This document shows positions 41,869 to 51,553 of a DNA stretch of 64,000 bases, piece after piece. Every line of letters begins with the position of its first letter. Positions within the stretch are counted from its first letter, which is position 1. This DNA is from an uncultured Bacteroidota bacterium (GTDB lineage: Bacteria > Bacteroidota > Bacteroidia > Flavobacteriales > Flavobacteriaceae). The translations under genes were made by a program, and so were the position numbers. The notes under the pieces were generated by a model. That model searched no databases. It had not been told where the DNA came from and was given only the letters and a program-made list of their open reading frames with translations. The stretch spans positions 137,456 through 201,455 of the forward strand of contig CAIMMM010000006.1 in the NCBI GenBank assembly GCA_903842575.1. Direction: 5' to 3'.

Positions 41869-42432
41869 ATGAAAAAATCTTTTATCCTTTTTGCCTTTGC
41901 TCTTTCAATAATTGCATGTAATAAAGTTTCTGATCCAAAAGAAACTAAAACAGCTTATGTGGACACTTCAAAATTACTTGAAGAATCAACACAAGCAAAA
42001 GACATCGAAGCAAAATATAAAGATAAATCTAAAGTAATGGGAGGTCAACTCGATGCAGAAGTAACTCGATTTAAGTCAGAAGCTGCAGATTTTAAGAAAA
42101 ACGCAGCGGCAAATGGTCAAGCATGGGCGCAACAAAAAGGTTCTGAATTACAACAAAGAGAGCAACAATTGAATTATGCTCAACAAGCAATGTTGCAACA
42201 ATTACAGCAAGAAAGTGGCGTTGAAATGGATACACTAGTAAAAACTTATAAGAAAATCATAAAAGAGTATGGTAAAGAAAAAGGATATGATTATATCTAT
42301 GGGACAGGAGAAGCAGCGTCAATATTATATGCTAAAGATTCATATGACATTACAAAAGAAGTCATCAAACTTGTAAATGACAAATACAAATCGGAGGGTA
42401 AAAAAGAAGAAGCTACAGAAGCTAAAAAATAA
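41869..42432 (+). CDS. OmpH/Skp-family periplasmic chaperone, lipoprotein form
   Basis: A 187-residue protein with a lipoprotein signal (MKKSFILFAFALSIIACNK; Cys17). The mature part starts with TAYVDTSKLLEESTQAKDIEAKYKDKSK, the OmpH/Skp pattern, then a long Gln/Ala-rich coiled-coil, and ends in YDYIYGTGEAASILYAKDSYDITKEVIKLVNDKY, also typical. Skp holds unfolded outer-membrane proteins; this one would be membrane-tethered. It has its own promoter and terminator. Confidence 0.9.
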   Translation: MKKSFILFAFALSIIACNKVSDPKETKTAYVDTSKLLEESTQAKDIEAKYKDKSKVMGGQLDAEVTRFKSEAADFKKNAAANGQAWAQQKGSELQQREQQLNYAQQAMLQQLQQESGVEMDTLVKTYKKIIKEYGKEKGYDYIYGTGEAASILYAKDSYDITKEVIKLVNDKYKSEGKKEEATEAKK

Positions 42433-42457
42433 AAGCCTAAATTATTTAATTTCAAAG

Positions 42458-42487
42458 AACGTCTTCGATTGAAGGCGTTTTTTTGTT
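42458..42487 (+). terminator. Terminator of the Skp-like gene
   Basis: AACGTCTTC, a 4-base loop GATT, GAAGGCGTT and a T run; the 9-base stem has one G-U pair. Confidence 0.88.
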
Positions 42488-42508
42488 GAATCTTGACATA
42501 CAATATTT

Positions 42509-42516
42509 TATCTTTG
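42509..42516 (+). promoter_or_regulatory. Promoter (TTG, ~20-base spacer, TATCTTTG) for the Pif1-like helicase gene
   Basis: TATCTTTG with TTG at 42486-42488. It lies 22 bases before ATG 42538 and downstream of the track's ATG-like start at 42493, so that start is unlikely. Confidence 0.6.
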
Positions 42517-42537
42517 CTTTTCCTTAATTTAAAAGCC

Positions 42538-44802
42538 ATGGAATTCGTATCTGCAGAAGCAAACTATGTGTTGCAATTTATCAATCAAACCAACCGTTCC
42601 ATATTCTTAACTGGAAAAGCCGGAACCGGAAAAACTACACTTCTTAAAGAGATTATTAAATCTACCCACAAAAACTGTGTAGTAGTTGCTCCTACTGGAA
42701 TTGCTGCGCTAAATGCAGGAGGAGTTACCATTCATTCGATGTTTCAATTGCCTTTTGGCGGTTTCATCCCCGATAATTCCGCGCCGCAGTTTTCTGATAC
42801 TTCCAAGTTTGAAACCAAAGCCACTTTGCGAAGACATTTTAGAATGAGTGGATTAAAGAAAGCGGTTATTCAAAATATGGAATTACTAATCATTGACGAA
42901 GTAAGTATGTTGCGTTCCGATTTGATGGATGCTATCGATTTTATGTTGCAATCTGTTCGAAAAAAAAGTCAGGTTTTTGGCGGGGTGCAAGTGCTTTTTA
43001 TTGGCGATTTATTGCAATTGCCGCCGGTAATCCGAGACGAGGAATGGCGAACATTGCGTAATTATTACAAAGGAAAATTCTTTTTTCATTCGCACGTAAT
43101 TCAACAAAATCCACCACTTTATATAGAATTATCTAAAATTTTTCGCCAGACCGATGAACAGTTTATTTCCATTTTAAACAATTTGAGAAACAATCAAATA
43201 GCACAAAGCGATATTCAAATGCTCAACCAATTTGTGCAACCCCATTTTGATTTGAAAGCCAACAAAGGGTATATCACTTTGACAACCCATAATGCAAAAG
43301 CAGATGCTATCAACTCACAATCTTTGATTGATTTAGAAGGTAAAACCAAAGCATACAAAGCTTTAATTGTAGATGATTTCCCGGAAAAAATTTATCCGTT
43401 GGAAGAAAAATTAGAATTAAAAATTGGCGCACAAGTGATGTTTATCAAAAACGATTTGTCCTTTGATAAAAATTATTTCAATGGGAAAATGGGGGTAATC
43501 AAATCCCTTTCTGAAGCAGAAATTATGGTTCACTTCCCCGAAGAGAATAAAACCATCGAAGTGGAACGCTATGAATGGCAAAACATTCGGTATTATGTGG
43601 ATGAAAACACCAAAGAAATTAGCGAAGAAGTTTTGGGAACGTTCACGCATTATCCGATAAAATTGGCTTGGGCCATTACCGTTCATAAAAGTCAGGGATT
43701 GACTTTTGACAAAGCCGCACTCGATGTTTCGCAAGTTTTTCTTCCTGGTCAAGCCTATGTGGCACTTTCGAGATTGCGGTCATTAAATGGCTTGGTTTTG
43801 CTTTCTCCATTGCAAATGAATGGCATTTCCAATGATCAAGATGTCATGGATTATGCTGAAAATAAAGCTAACGAAGCGCTTTTAGAAAACACGTTGAAGC
43901 TAGAAACCAAAATTTTTATTCATAACTATTTGAATTCCAGTTTTGATTGGACTGATTTGGCTCAGGAATGGCGCAACCATCAATTTAGTTACACTGAAAA
44001 TTCGGAAATATCGGCCAAATCAAAACATGCTGTTTGGGCAAAAAATCAAACAGAAGCTATCGAAAATCTTTTAGAACCTTCAAGAAAATTCACCGCACAA
44101 TTGAACAACCTTTTCAAACAAGATGAGGTGGATTTAAAGTTTGTTTTTGAAAGGATTCAAGCGGCCTATTTTTATTTTTTACAACCTTTAGATAACTTGG
44201 TTTATGAAATCCTTTGGAAATTAGAAGAAGTAATTCGAATTAAAAAAGTCAAAGCGTTTCACGATGAATTAGTGGCGTTAGAAACCTTACAAATCAAAGC
44301 CGTTTTACGACTAATGAAAGCCAAACTATTAATAGAAACTGTAGTAAAAGGAGAAACAATTTCTAAAGAAAAATTAACTTCCGAAGAAATCAAATATTAC
44401 AAAATCAGAAAAACCGAAACTATTCGGGAGGAATTTAAAAATGTAAACGTCACTTTGATAGAAGATGAAGTTGATTTAGAACGCTACGCCCAAAAGAATA
44501 AAACCAATAAAGAACCAAAGAAAACAACCGTTCAAGAAACTTATGAATTATGGTTTCAGCGAAATTCCATCAAAGAAATTGCTGCAATTAGAAAGCTTAC
44601 AACTCAAACCATCAGTAGTCATATTGCTAAACTAATAGAAACAGAAACCATCTCAATTACAGATGTATTCCCAGAGAAAAAAATACTAGAATTAACAAAA
44701 GCATTTAAAGGATACAACGAAGAAAGCCTCAACGGATTGAAAGAGCAAGTAGGAAATAAATTTACCTGGGATGAATTAAAAATGTTTAAGGCGAGTTTGT
44801 AA
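42538..44802 (+). CDS. Pif1-like helicase with C-terminal helix-turn-helix domain
   Basis: A superfamily 1B DNA helicase. I choose ATG 42538 (MEFVSAEANYVLQFINQT), 754 residues, because the promoter lies after the track's start. Walker A GKAGTGKTTLL is near residue 25, Walker B LLIIDEVSML follows, and AWAITVHKSQGLTFDKAALDVSQVF holds the late helicase motifs. The last 90 residues, VQETYELWFQRNSIKEIAAIRKLTTQTISSHIAKLI, form an HTH_40-type domain like that ending RecQ-family proteins. Such enzymes unwind replication intermediates and G-quadruplexes; the function here is inferred. Confidence 0.92.
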   Translation: MEFVSAEANYVLQFINQTNRSIFLTGKAGTGKTTLLKEIIKSTHKNCVVVAPTGIAALNAGGVTIHSMFQLPFGGFIPDNSAPQFSDTSKFETKATLRRHFRMSGLKKAVIQNMELLIIDEVSMLRSDLMDAIDFMLQSVRKKSQVFGGVQVLFIGDLLQLPPVIRDEEWRTLRNYYKGKFFFHSHVIQQNPPLYIELSKIFRQTDEQFISILNNLRNNQIAQSDIQMLNQFVQPHFDLKANKGYITLTTHNAKADAINSQSLIDLEGKTKAYKALIVDDFPEKIYPLEEKLELKIGAQVMFIKNDLSFDKNYFNGKMGVIKSLSEAEIMVHFPEENKTIEVERYEWQNIRYYVDENTKEISEEVLGTFTHYPIKLAWAITVHKSQGLTFDKAALDVSQVFLPGQAYVALSRLRSLNGLVLLSPLQMNGISNDQDVMDYAENKANEALLENTLKLETKIFIHNYLNSSFDWTDLAQEWRNHQFSYTENSEISAKSKHAVWAKNQTEAIENLLEPSRKFTAQLNNLFKQDEVDLKFVFERIQAAYFYFLQPLDNLVYEILWKLEEVIRIKKVKAFHDELVALETLQIKAVLRLMKAKLLIETVVKGETISKEKLTSEEIKYYKIRKTETIREEFKNVNVTLIEDEVDLERYAQKNKTNKEPKKTTVQETYELWFQRNSIKEIAAIRKLTTQTISSHIAKLIETETISITDVFPEKKILELTKAFKGYNEESLNGLKEQVGNKFTWDELKMFKASL

Positions 44803-45186
44803 TTAACTCAACCAAAAAACAGCTAAAATGGCAGGAATATAATATATAGCTATCGTTCTTGCCCCGTCATAATCTCTTGCTAAACGTTGTCCTAGCAACA
44901 TATAAAGTAATGCAATACAAGAAAAAATGGCCCCATAAAACCCAAAAGTCCTTCCGCCATTTATAAAAAGTTCCATACAACCTGCCAAACTTAAAATCCC
45001 AGCAACAAGTTCTAATACCAACAGGATAAATAAGGCTAGAGGAAAAGTATTTTTCAAAACAGATTTTTCAAAATGTTCTTTCATCCAAGCTATTGTTACA
45101 TCCCAACTAAAAACTTTCTCATAGGCCGATTGCACAAAAGTAACGGCAAGGAAGAGCAATACTAATACAGAAGCTGAATTGTTCAT
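44803..45186 (-). CDS. DoxX-like small membrane protein
   Basis: A 127-residue protein with four membrane spans (LVLLFLAVTFVQSAYEKVF, FPLALFILLVLELVAGIL, FYGAIFSCIALLYMLLGQRL, IAIYYIPAILAVFWL). The start with a Glu-Lys after span 1 and the overall layout resemble the DoxX family. The function is unclear. It directly follows holB (5 bases) and its stop abuts the helicase stop. Confidence 0.75.
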   Translation of the reverse strand: MNNSASVLVLLFLAVTFVQSAYEKVFSWDVTIAWMKEHFEKSVLKNTFPLALFILLVLELVAGILSLAGCMELFINGGRTFGFYGAIFSCIALLYMLLGQRLARDYDGARTIAIYYIPAILAVFWLS

Positions 45187-45191
45187 AACAC

Positions 45192-46340
45192 TTATTTTTT
45201 ATGGATTAAACGGGTCAGTTTTATGGATAAATCGGTTAATATAATTTTGGCATTTCCGTTGCGTTCTATATGGTAAATAGCATCTGAAAGTTCGCTAAAA
45301 ATTGCGTTAATATTGTTTCCATTTACAAATGGAGCAAAGTTTTCAAGTTTAAATTTATCTACTTTCGTCTCTATGTAAACCAATTTCTCTGTTTGATAAT
45401 TTAACAACAATGCCTGGCGAAACATATCAATGCAATAATTTAAAAATTTCTTTTGCGCTTCTCTCCCCAGGCCAGAAATTTCTTCACTCCAAGAAATGAG
45501 GTCTAAAATAGCGGTGGCATTTCCTTTAGCACGAAAAGCAGCCCGAACCCAATCTACAAACCATTTCTCAAAGGGAAAATCTTCACTGTCTTCATGTAAT
45601 AAATGCAAGGCTTTGTTATAATTTCCCTGAGCTTGATGTGCAATTATTGTAGCTGTTTTAACAGCAACATTTAAGCGCGAAACCAACGCTTCCGCGATAA
45701 TGTTTTCTGGTAATGCACCAAAATGCATCACTTGACATCTGGAGCGGATGGTTTGAATAATGTCTTCTTCGTTTTCGGAAATGAGAATAAAAAGTGTCTT
45801 TTCGGGAGGCTCTTCAAGCAGTTTTAATAATTTATTGGATGCTGCAATATTCATTTTGTCGGCCATCCAAACAATCATAATTTTATAACCACCTTCATAG
45901 GATTTCAATGCCAATGATTTTAAAATGTCTTGAGCATCGTCTACCCGAATTTCGCCTTGTTTGTTTTGAACCCCCAAATGAGTGTACCAATCAAACAAGC
46001 TTCCATAGGGATTCAGAGATATAAATTCTCTCCAATCGCCAATAAAATCTAAGCTTTTAGGCTTAGTTTTTACATCTTCATTGGTAACATTTGGATATAC
46101 AAAATGCAAATCGGGATGGGAAAGCGATTTAAATTTTAAATTACAAGAATCATTTCCACCGCTATTTTCATTGTCCAAATTATTACACAAAACAAATTGT
46201 GAATAAGCAATCGCCATAGCCAAAGCGCCACTACCTTCAGGACCAATGAACAATTGCGCATGTGGAATTCTTCCCAACAAAGCACTCGTAGTTAAATGGT
46301 TTTTAATGTACTCTTGACCTAAGATATCTGAAAATTGCAT
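45192..46340 (-). CDS. holB: DNA polymerase III subunit delta'
   Basis: A clamp-loader subunit. The track starts at 46415, but a -7 element at 46345-46352 makes ATG 46340 (MQFSDILGQEYIKNHLTTSAL) the likely start, 382 residues. The P-loop is degenerate (GPEGSGALAMA, lacking the GKT), as expected for delta', which does not hydrolyse ATP. KIMIVWMADKMNIAASNKLLKLLEEPPEKTLFILIS is the central clamp-loader segment and SRCQ a conserved arginine motif. It leads into the DoxX-like gene. Confidence 0.93.
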   Translation of the reverse strand: MQFSDILGQEYIKNHLTTSALLGRIPHAQLFIGPEGSGALAMAIAYSQFVLCNNLDNENSGGNDSCNLKFKSLSHPDLHFVYPNVTNEDVKTKPKSLDFIGDWREFISLNPYGSLFDWYTHLGVQNKQGEIRVDDAQDILKSLALKSYEGGYKIMIVWMADKMNIAASNKLLKLLEEPPEKTLFILISENEEDIIQTIRSRCQVMHFGALPENIIAEALVSRLNVAVKTATIIAHQAQGNYNKALHLLHEDSEDFPFEKWFVDWVRAAFRAKGNATAILDLISWSEEISGLGREAQKKFLNYCIDMFRQALLLNYQTEKLVYIETKVDKFKLENFAPFVNGNNINAIFSELSDAIYHIERNGNAKIILTDLSIKLTRLIHKK

Positions 46341-46344
46341 AGCG

Positions 46345-46352
46345 CAAATATA
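46345..46352 (-). promoter_or_regulatory. -7 element (TATATTTG) for holB
   Basis: TATATTTG on the minus strand ends only 5 bases before the ATG at 46340, leaving almost no leader. Confidence 0.5.
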
Positions 46353-46514
46353 GCAGATTCTTTTACAGTATAAAAATGATAAATACAATTTATAAGCAGT
46401 AATAAAATCGAACAAAATAGTGTAATATCCTGAATTTTAATATATTGAAATTTTTAAACCCCATGCATTTCATCGATTAAAGCACAAAAAACACCGCCCA
46501 AATTAAAATTTCAT

Positions 46515-46522
46515 TATATTTG
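46515..46522 (+). promoter_or_regulatory. -7 element (TATATTTG) for pgk
   Basis: TATATTTG, 28 bases before ATG 46551. It argues against the track's GTG start at 46527. Confidence 0.65.
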
Positions 46523-46550
46523 CAGGGTGTTCAACCTAGAAAAACAGTAC

Positions 46551-47738
46551 ATGAAAACGCTTCAAGATTTTAATTTTAATAATAAAAAGGCAATAATCAG
46601 AGTTGACTTCAATGTGCCATTGGATGAACATTATAAAGTTACTGATGACACTAGAATTACTTGTGCAAAGCCTACTATTGCTAAGATTCTTGCTGATGGC
46701 GGAAGTGTAATTTTGATGTCACATCTAGGAAGGCCAAAAGGGAAAGAAGATAAATATTCGCTGAAACATATACTGGCAAAAACATCAGAAGCACTTGGAG
46801 TAAACGTAAAATTTGCATCCGATTGCAGGGGTGAAAAGGCCCAAAAAGCGGCCAAAGAGCTGAACCCTGGTGAAGTTTTATTACTTGAAAACCTTAGATT
46901 TTACCAAGAAGAGGAAGCCGGCGATGTAAATTTTGCAAAAGAATTAGCTTCCCTTGGCGATATTTATGTGAATGATGCTTTTGGAACAGCACACCGTGCC
47001 CATGCCTCTACAACGATTATTGCTCAATTTTTCCCAAACAATAAATGCTTCGGAATGCTTTTAGCAAAAGAAATTGATAGTTTAAATCGTGTTTTGAATA
47101 ATTCGGTAAAACCCGTAACAGCAATTCTTGGAGGATCTAAAGTTTCTTCAAAAATTACGGTTATAAAAAATATTTTAGACAAAGTTGATCACATGATTAT
47201 TGGTGGCGGAATGACATTTACTTTTATTAAAGCATTAGGAGGTAAAATCGGGAATTCAATTTGTGAAGATGATAAACTAGAATTGGCTTTAGAGATTTTG
47301 CATTTGGCAAAACAGAAAAATGTTCAAATTCATATTCCTATAGATGTTGTGGCCGCCGATGCTTTTTCGAATGATGCCAACACAAAAATTATGGATGTCC
47401 GCGAAATTCCAGACGGCTGGCAAGGCTTAGACGCTGGGCCAAAATCATTAGAAAATTTCAAACAAGTAATTTTAGACTCTAAAACAATACTTTGGAATGG
47501 GCCGTTGGGCGTTTTTGAAATGCCAACATTTGCCAATGGGACAATACAATTGGGGAATTATATAGCCGAATCAACCGCCAATGGTGCGTTTTCGCTAGTA
47601 GGCGGCGGAGATTCTGTAGCCGCTGTAAAACAATTTGGGCTTGAAGATAAAATGAGTTATGTTTCCACTGGCGGCGGCGCTATGTTAGAAATGTTAGAAG
47701 GAAAGATTTTACCCGGAATAGCAGCCATTTTAAATTAA
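46551..47738 (+). CDS. pgk: Phosphoglycerate kinase
   Basis: A glycolytic enzyme making ATP from 1,3-bisphosphoglycerate. ATG 46551 gives [24 protein letters not shown] and 395 residues, the normal length. Visible family signatures are [42 protein letters not shown], and the C-terminal [14 protein letters not shown] and [11 protein letters not shown] that bind the nucleotide. It is a single-gene unit with its own promoter. Confidence 0.97.
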   Translation: MKTLQDFNFNNKKAIIRVDFNVPLDEHYKVTDDTRITCAKPTIAKILADGGSVILMSHLGRPKGKEDKYSLKHILAKTSEALGVNVKFASDCRGEKAQKAAKELNPGEVLLLENLRFYQEEEAGDVNFAKELASLGDIYVNDAFGTAHRAHASTTIIAQFFPNNKCFGMLLAKEIDSLNRVLNNSVKPVTAILGGSKVSSKITVIKNILDKVDHMIIGGGMTFTFIKALGGKIGNSICEDDKLELALEILHLAKQKNVQIHIPIDVVAADAFSNDANTKIMDVREIPDGWQGLDAGPKSLENFKQVILDSKTILWNGPLGVFEMPTFANGTIQLGNYIAESTANGAFSLVGGGDSVAAVKQFGLEDKMSYVSTGGGAMLEMLEGKILPGIAAILN

Positions 47739-47783
47739 CAAATAGTTTAACAATAAATAAACAAATATATTCGTTATTAGGTT

Positions 47784-47801
47784 TTAAGTTTGCAAACTTA
47801 A
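47784..47801. promoter_or_regulatory. 18-base perfect palindrome containing a -7 element on both strands, before the transglycosylase gene
   Basis: TTAAGTTTGCAAACTTAA is its own reverse complement and contains TAAGTTTG (TAnnTTTG) on each strand. It lies 33 bases before the ATG at 47835. It could be an operator overlapping the promoter. Confidence 0.55.
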
Positions 47802-47834
47802 TTATTTGAATAATACCACTTTAAACAAAACAGT

Positions 47835-50087
47835 ATGAATTTAAAAAAATTAGCCACAATAGCGTTACTTTCTTTTGGTTCGGTAATCTTTGCTCAGGAT
47901 AACCTAAACATAGCACCTTTTACGAAAAACCAAACGAATAAGCAAGTGTTGGATTCTGTAAAAGCAACCTTTGTTTATGACAATATTGCGTCATGTATTG
48001 ATAGTTTGTGGATGAAAGAATTGGCCGGTTTAGATTTGTATGAGGAATTAACTCTTGATATAAAAAACATCGATATCGATGAAAAAGTGGATTACGAATT
48101 GCCAACCGAACTTTTAAAAGAAAGATTAAAAAAAATGGATGAAAAATCTCCATTTAATATAGAATACAACGTTGGATTAGAAAATGTAATTAAATCATTT
48201 TTAAAGTATCGCAAGAAATCCTTTGAAAGATTGATGGGCGTTTCTCAATTCTATTTTCCATTATTTGAAGAAGCATTAGCCACTCAAAATATCCCTTTAG
48301 AAATTAAATATTTGGCGGTTGTTGAATCGGCTTTAAATCCAAGAGCGGTTTCAAGAGTTGGCGCTACAGGATTGTGGCAGTTTATGTATCAAACGGGTAA
48401 GCAGTACAATCTTGAAATCAATTCGTATATTGATGAAAGAAGCGATCCTTTGAAAGCAAGTCAGGCGGCAACACAGTATATGAGTAACATGTACAAGATT
48501 TTTGGCGATTGGGATTTGGTTTTAGCATCCTATAATTCAGGCCCTGGGAATGTAGCAAAAGCGATTAGACGCTCAGGAGGAAAACAAAATTATTGGAATA
48601 TTAGAAAAAATCTTCCAAAGGAAACGCAAGGTTATTTACCTGCTTTCTTGGCTACAATGTACATTTTCGAATATCACAAAGAACATGGAATAAAACCAAA
48701 CAGACCTATTGCAAATAATTTTGCTACAGATACAATTTTGATAAAAAAGGCCATGACGTTTACTCAAATTTCAAAGTTATTGGATGTTCCTATTGCAGAG
48801 TTACAGTTTTTAAATCCGTCTTATAAAAGAGAAGAAATTCCAGTTATCACGGGACAAAATAATTTTTTAAGGTTACCTCTCGATAAAATAGCAATGTTTA
48901 CTTCTAATGAAGATAAAATTTATGCTTATGTGCAATACGAATCGAGCCAAAGAGAAAGGCCTTATGAAAGCAGACTGGCATCAAGAGATTCATCGGATGT
49001 TGCAGGCGATAGAATCGTTACAAGAATAAAATACCATAAAGTGAGACGCGGAGATAGTTTGGGTGAGATATCGGATAAATATGGTATAACTATGTCAGAA
49101 TTGAAAAAGTGGAATCATTTGCGAAGTAGTAAAGCGCCATTAGGCAGAAAATTAAAAATAATCACCTCAGAAAGTGTAGCTTATTCTCCTAGAAAAGAAC
49201 CAAAATCTGACACCATTTCAGCACCAGCAACAAACCAAATTGTAGTTGCTGAAAGCAAGGTAATTAAACAATATAAAGAAGAAAAAGTGGTTTCTTATAA
49301 AGATGTTGTGAAATTTCATAAAGTGAAAAGAGGAGACAATCTTGGAGAAATATCTAATAAATATGACGTTGCAGTTTCCGATGTAAAAAAATGGAACAAT
49401 TTAAAAGGAAGTAATATCCCTGTTGGAAAAAGTTTGAAAATCATTAAAAACGAAAGAGTTGTTTCTTTAGTTAAAAAAGAAATTAAACCGGAAAATAGTA
49501 TTGCGGTTAATGATTCAAAGGAAATTCCAGAAAAATCAAGTGATTTTTATGAAGTTCAAAAAGGGGATAATTTATTTACCATTGCTAAAAAATTCAATGT
49601 TAGTTTTGAAGATTTAAAAAAATGGAATAATCTTGATACCACAAATCTTCAACAAGGGTCAAAATTGAGTTTAGCAAAGACCAACGAAGTTGAAACAGAA
49701 CTTGTCTATAAATCAGAAACAAAATCTATTGAATACACGGTAGAAAAAGGAGATAATCTATCTCTTATTGCTAAAAAATATGATGTGGCCATTTCGGATT
49801 TGAAAGATTGGAATCATGTAGATGACAATTCAATTCAAACGGGAATGAAATTAATTGTTTCTAAAAGATTAATTGTTACAACGGATATTAAACCAAAAAC
49901 GACCAAAAAAGAGATTATTGCTGAAGTAGAAAAACAGGACGCCAGTTTATACCAAGTTAAGAAGGGCGATTCATTATTTAGCATAGCAAAAAAATCAGGC
50001 GTTACGGTTTCCGATATTAAAAAATGGAATCAAAACATTAAAGTCGAAAGTTTAAAACCGGGGATGAAATTAAAAATTAACGGATAA
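47835..50087 (+). CDS. LysM-containing membrane-bound lytic murein transglycosylase (MltD-like)
   Basis: A 750-residue exported enzyme that cleaves peptidoglycan glycan strands. Signal peptide MNLKKLATIALLSFGSVIFAQ; an SLT domain with catalytic Glu164 in LAVVESALNPRAVSRVGATGLWQFM and ASYNSGPGNVAKAIRRSGG. Then come five LysM domains, each with a VxKGDxLxxIxxKY start (for example KVRRGDSLGEISDKYGI, EVQKGDNLFTIAKKF), separated by charged linkers. Typical MltD has two to four; five is on the long side. It is followed closely by the DUF4837 lipoprotein gene. Confidence 0.94.
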   Translation: MNLKKLATIALLSFGSVIFAQDNLNIAPFTKNQTNKQVLDSVKATFVYDNIASCIDSLWMKELAGLDLYEELTLDIKNIDIDEKVDYELPTELLKERLKKMDEKSPFNIEYNVGLENVIKSFLKYRKKSFERLMGVSQFYFPLFEEALATQNIPLEIKYLAVVESALNPRAVSRVGATGLWQFMYQTGKQYNLEINSYIDERSDPLKASQAATQYMSNMYKIFGDWDLVLASYNSGPGNVAKAIRRSGGKQNYWNIRKNLPKETQGYLPAFLATMYIFEYHKEHGIKPNRPIANNFATDTILIKKAMTFTQISKLLDVPIAELQFLNPSYKREEIPVITGQNNFLRLPLDKIAMFTSNEDKIYAYVQYESSQRERPYESRLASRDSSDVAGDRIVTRIKYHKVRRGDSLGEISDKYGITMSELKKWNHLRSSKAPLGRKLKIITSESVAYSPRKEPKSDTISAPATNQIVVAESKVIKQYKEEKVVSYKDVVKFHKVKRGDNLGEISNKYDVAVSDVKKWNNLKGSNIPVGKSLKIIKNERVVSLVKKEIKPENSIAVNDSKEIPEKSSDFYEVQKGDNLFTIAKKFNVSFEDLKKWNNLDTTNLQQGSKLSLAKTNEVETELVYKSETKSIEYTVEKGDNLSLIAKKYDVAISDLKDWNHVDDNSIQTGMKLIVSKRLIVTTDIKPKTTKKEIIAEVEKQDASLYQVKKGDSLFSIAKKSGVTVSDIKKWNQNIKVESLKPGMKLKING

Positions 50088-50103
50088 TTCCGAAAATCTT
50101 ATC

Positions 50104-50111
50104 TAAATTTG
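50104..50111 (+). promoter_or_regulatory. -7 element (TAAATTTG) before the DUF4837 gene
   Basis: TAAATTTG, 15 bases before ATG 50127. It overlaps the track's TTG start at 50109. Confidence 0.5.
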
Positions 50112-50126
50112 GGTTTTATTTCAATT

Positions 50127-51089
50127 ATGAATAAGACCCTTTTTTTATGCCTTTTTTTTTCTGTCATTTCTTGCCAAAAGCAGGAAGAGAAATTAGCACA
50201 AAAAACTTCGGGAGCAATAAATACAATCGCAGTAATTATTGACGACCAGCTGTGGAATGGCGAAATGGGAGATAGTATTCGAAATAAATTTGCTTCTCCT
50301 GTTTTGGGATTGCCACAAGAGGAACCGCTTTTTAGTATTAATCAATATCCTGTAAAATTATTTGAAGGATTTTCAACGGATAGTCGCAATATTATTATTG
50401 TAAAAAAAGGGGGTAAATCAAATTTTGAAATCAAAGAAAATGAATATGCAACGCCACAAAATGCAATTCATATTTCAGGAAAGTCAACTACAGAAATCAT
50501 TGATATTTTAGAAAAAAATAAGATTACGATTATTAATAAAATGAGAACAACAGAAATTATTGAGAATCAAAGAATAAATAAGGATTCATTATTGAACCCC
50601 AAAAAAATAAAGGATAAATTTAATATTACCATTGATGTTCCTTCAAAATACAATTTTGTTATGCGAAGAAAGAATTTCATTTGGATTAAGAAAGAAATTA
50701 CAAGTGGAAATACTAGCATTTTGATATATCAATTACCTTTAAGCGCTATTCCTAAATACAACGAAGTGAATAGTATAATAAAAAAAAGAGATTCGATAGG
50801 GAAGCTGTATATTCACGGTACAGAAACCCACAGCAATATGATTACAGAGGCTGCTTATTCGCCCTATTTTTCAATGACTAATTTAGAAGGGAAAAGAGCA
50901 TATGAAACAAAAGGAACTTGGGAAATGAATAATGATTTTATGTCTGGACCCTTTATTAATTACGCAATAATTGATAAAAAAAATAATAGAATTTTGGTGC
51001 TAGAAGGATTTTGTTATGCACCATCAAAAGGGAAAAGAGATTTAATGTTTGAATTGGAATCCATTATCAAGTCTATAAAATTTCTATAA
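50127..51089 (+). CDS. DUF4837 family lipoprotein
   Basis: Start chosen at ATG 50127 (MNKTLFLCLFFSVISCQKQ), giving a lipoprotein signal with Cys16 and 320 residues. The family pattern is visible: INTIAVIIDDQLWNGEMGDSIRNKFASPVLGLPQEEPLFSI, then a second half with NFIWIKKEITSG and YETKGTWEMNNDFMSGPFINYAI. The family is specific to Bacteroidota and of unknown function. It lies 39 bases after the transglycosylase gene. Confidence 0.88.
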   Translation: MNKTLFLCLFFSVISCQKQEEKLAQKTSGAINTIAVIIDDQLWNGEMGDSIRNKFASPVLGLPQEEPLFSINQYPVKLFEGFSTDSRNIIIVKKGGKSNFEIKENEYATPQNAIHISGKSTTEIIDILEKNKITIINKMRTTEIIENQRINKDSLLNPKKIKDKFNITIDVPSKYNFVMRRKNFIWIKKEITSGNTSILIYQLPLSAIPKYNEVNSIIKKRDSIGKLYIHGTETHSNMITEAAYSPYFSMTNLEGKRAYETKGTWEMNNDFMSGPFINYAIIDKKNNRILVLEGFCYAPSKGKRDLMFELESIIKSIKFL

Positions 51090-51104
51090 ATTAAACAAAC
51101 CAGT

Positions 51105-51551
51105 ATGTTACTAAAATGGAGAATAAAGCGATTTGAAGCACTATCTCTAAATGAATTATACCAAATACTGCATTTGCGAAGCGAAGTCTTTGTGGTGGAG
51201 CAAAACTGTGTCTATCAAGACATTGATGGCAAAGACCAGAAAGCACTTCATGTTTTTGGCGAAAATAACGGCAAAATTTTAGCCTATGCTAGATTGTTTA
51301 AACCAAAAGATTATTTCGAAAAGGCCTCTATTGGCCGTGTTGTGGTTGACGAAAGCAGAAGAAATAAAAAAATAGGCCATATTTTAATGAAAGAATCCAT
51401 TGAGGGAATTCATAAGCATTTTGGCGAAAGTGAAATAACAATTTCAGCACAATTATATTTAAAAAAATTCTACGAAAGTCATGGGTTTATACAAACAAGC
51501 CAAATGTATTTAGAAGACAATATTCCGCATATTGAAATGAAAAGGGAATAG
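51105..51551 (+). CDS. GNAT acetyltransferase, ElaA-like
   Basis: A 148-residue acetyltransferase of the GNAT fold. The start LLKWRIKRFEALSLNELYQILHLRSEVFVVEQNCVYQDIDGKD is the ElaA pattern, and IGRVVVDESRRNKKIGHILM is the acetyl-CoA pyrophosphate-binding segment. YLKKFYESHGF is the usual C-terminal motif. The substrate is unknown. It is 15 bases after the DUF4837 gene and convergent with the OmpA-family gene. Confidence 0.9.
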   Translation: MLLKWRIKRFEALSLNELYQILHLRSEVFVVEQNCVYQDIDGKDQKALHVFGENNGKILAYARLFKPKDYFEKASIGRVVVDESRRNKKIGHILMKESIEGIHKHFGESEITISAQLYLKKFYESHGFIQTSQMYLEDNIPHIEMKRE

Positions 51552-51553
51552 TG

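Noticed and set aside
45192-46340. Degenerate P-loop in holB as a sign of decay
   Set aside because: A non-functional P-loop is normal for the delta' subunit.
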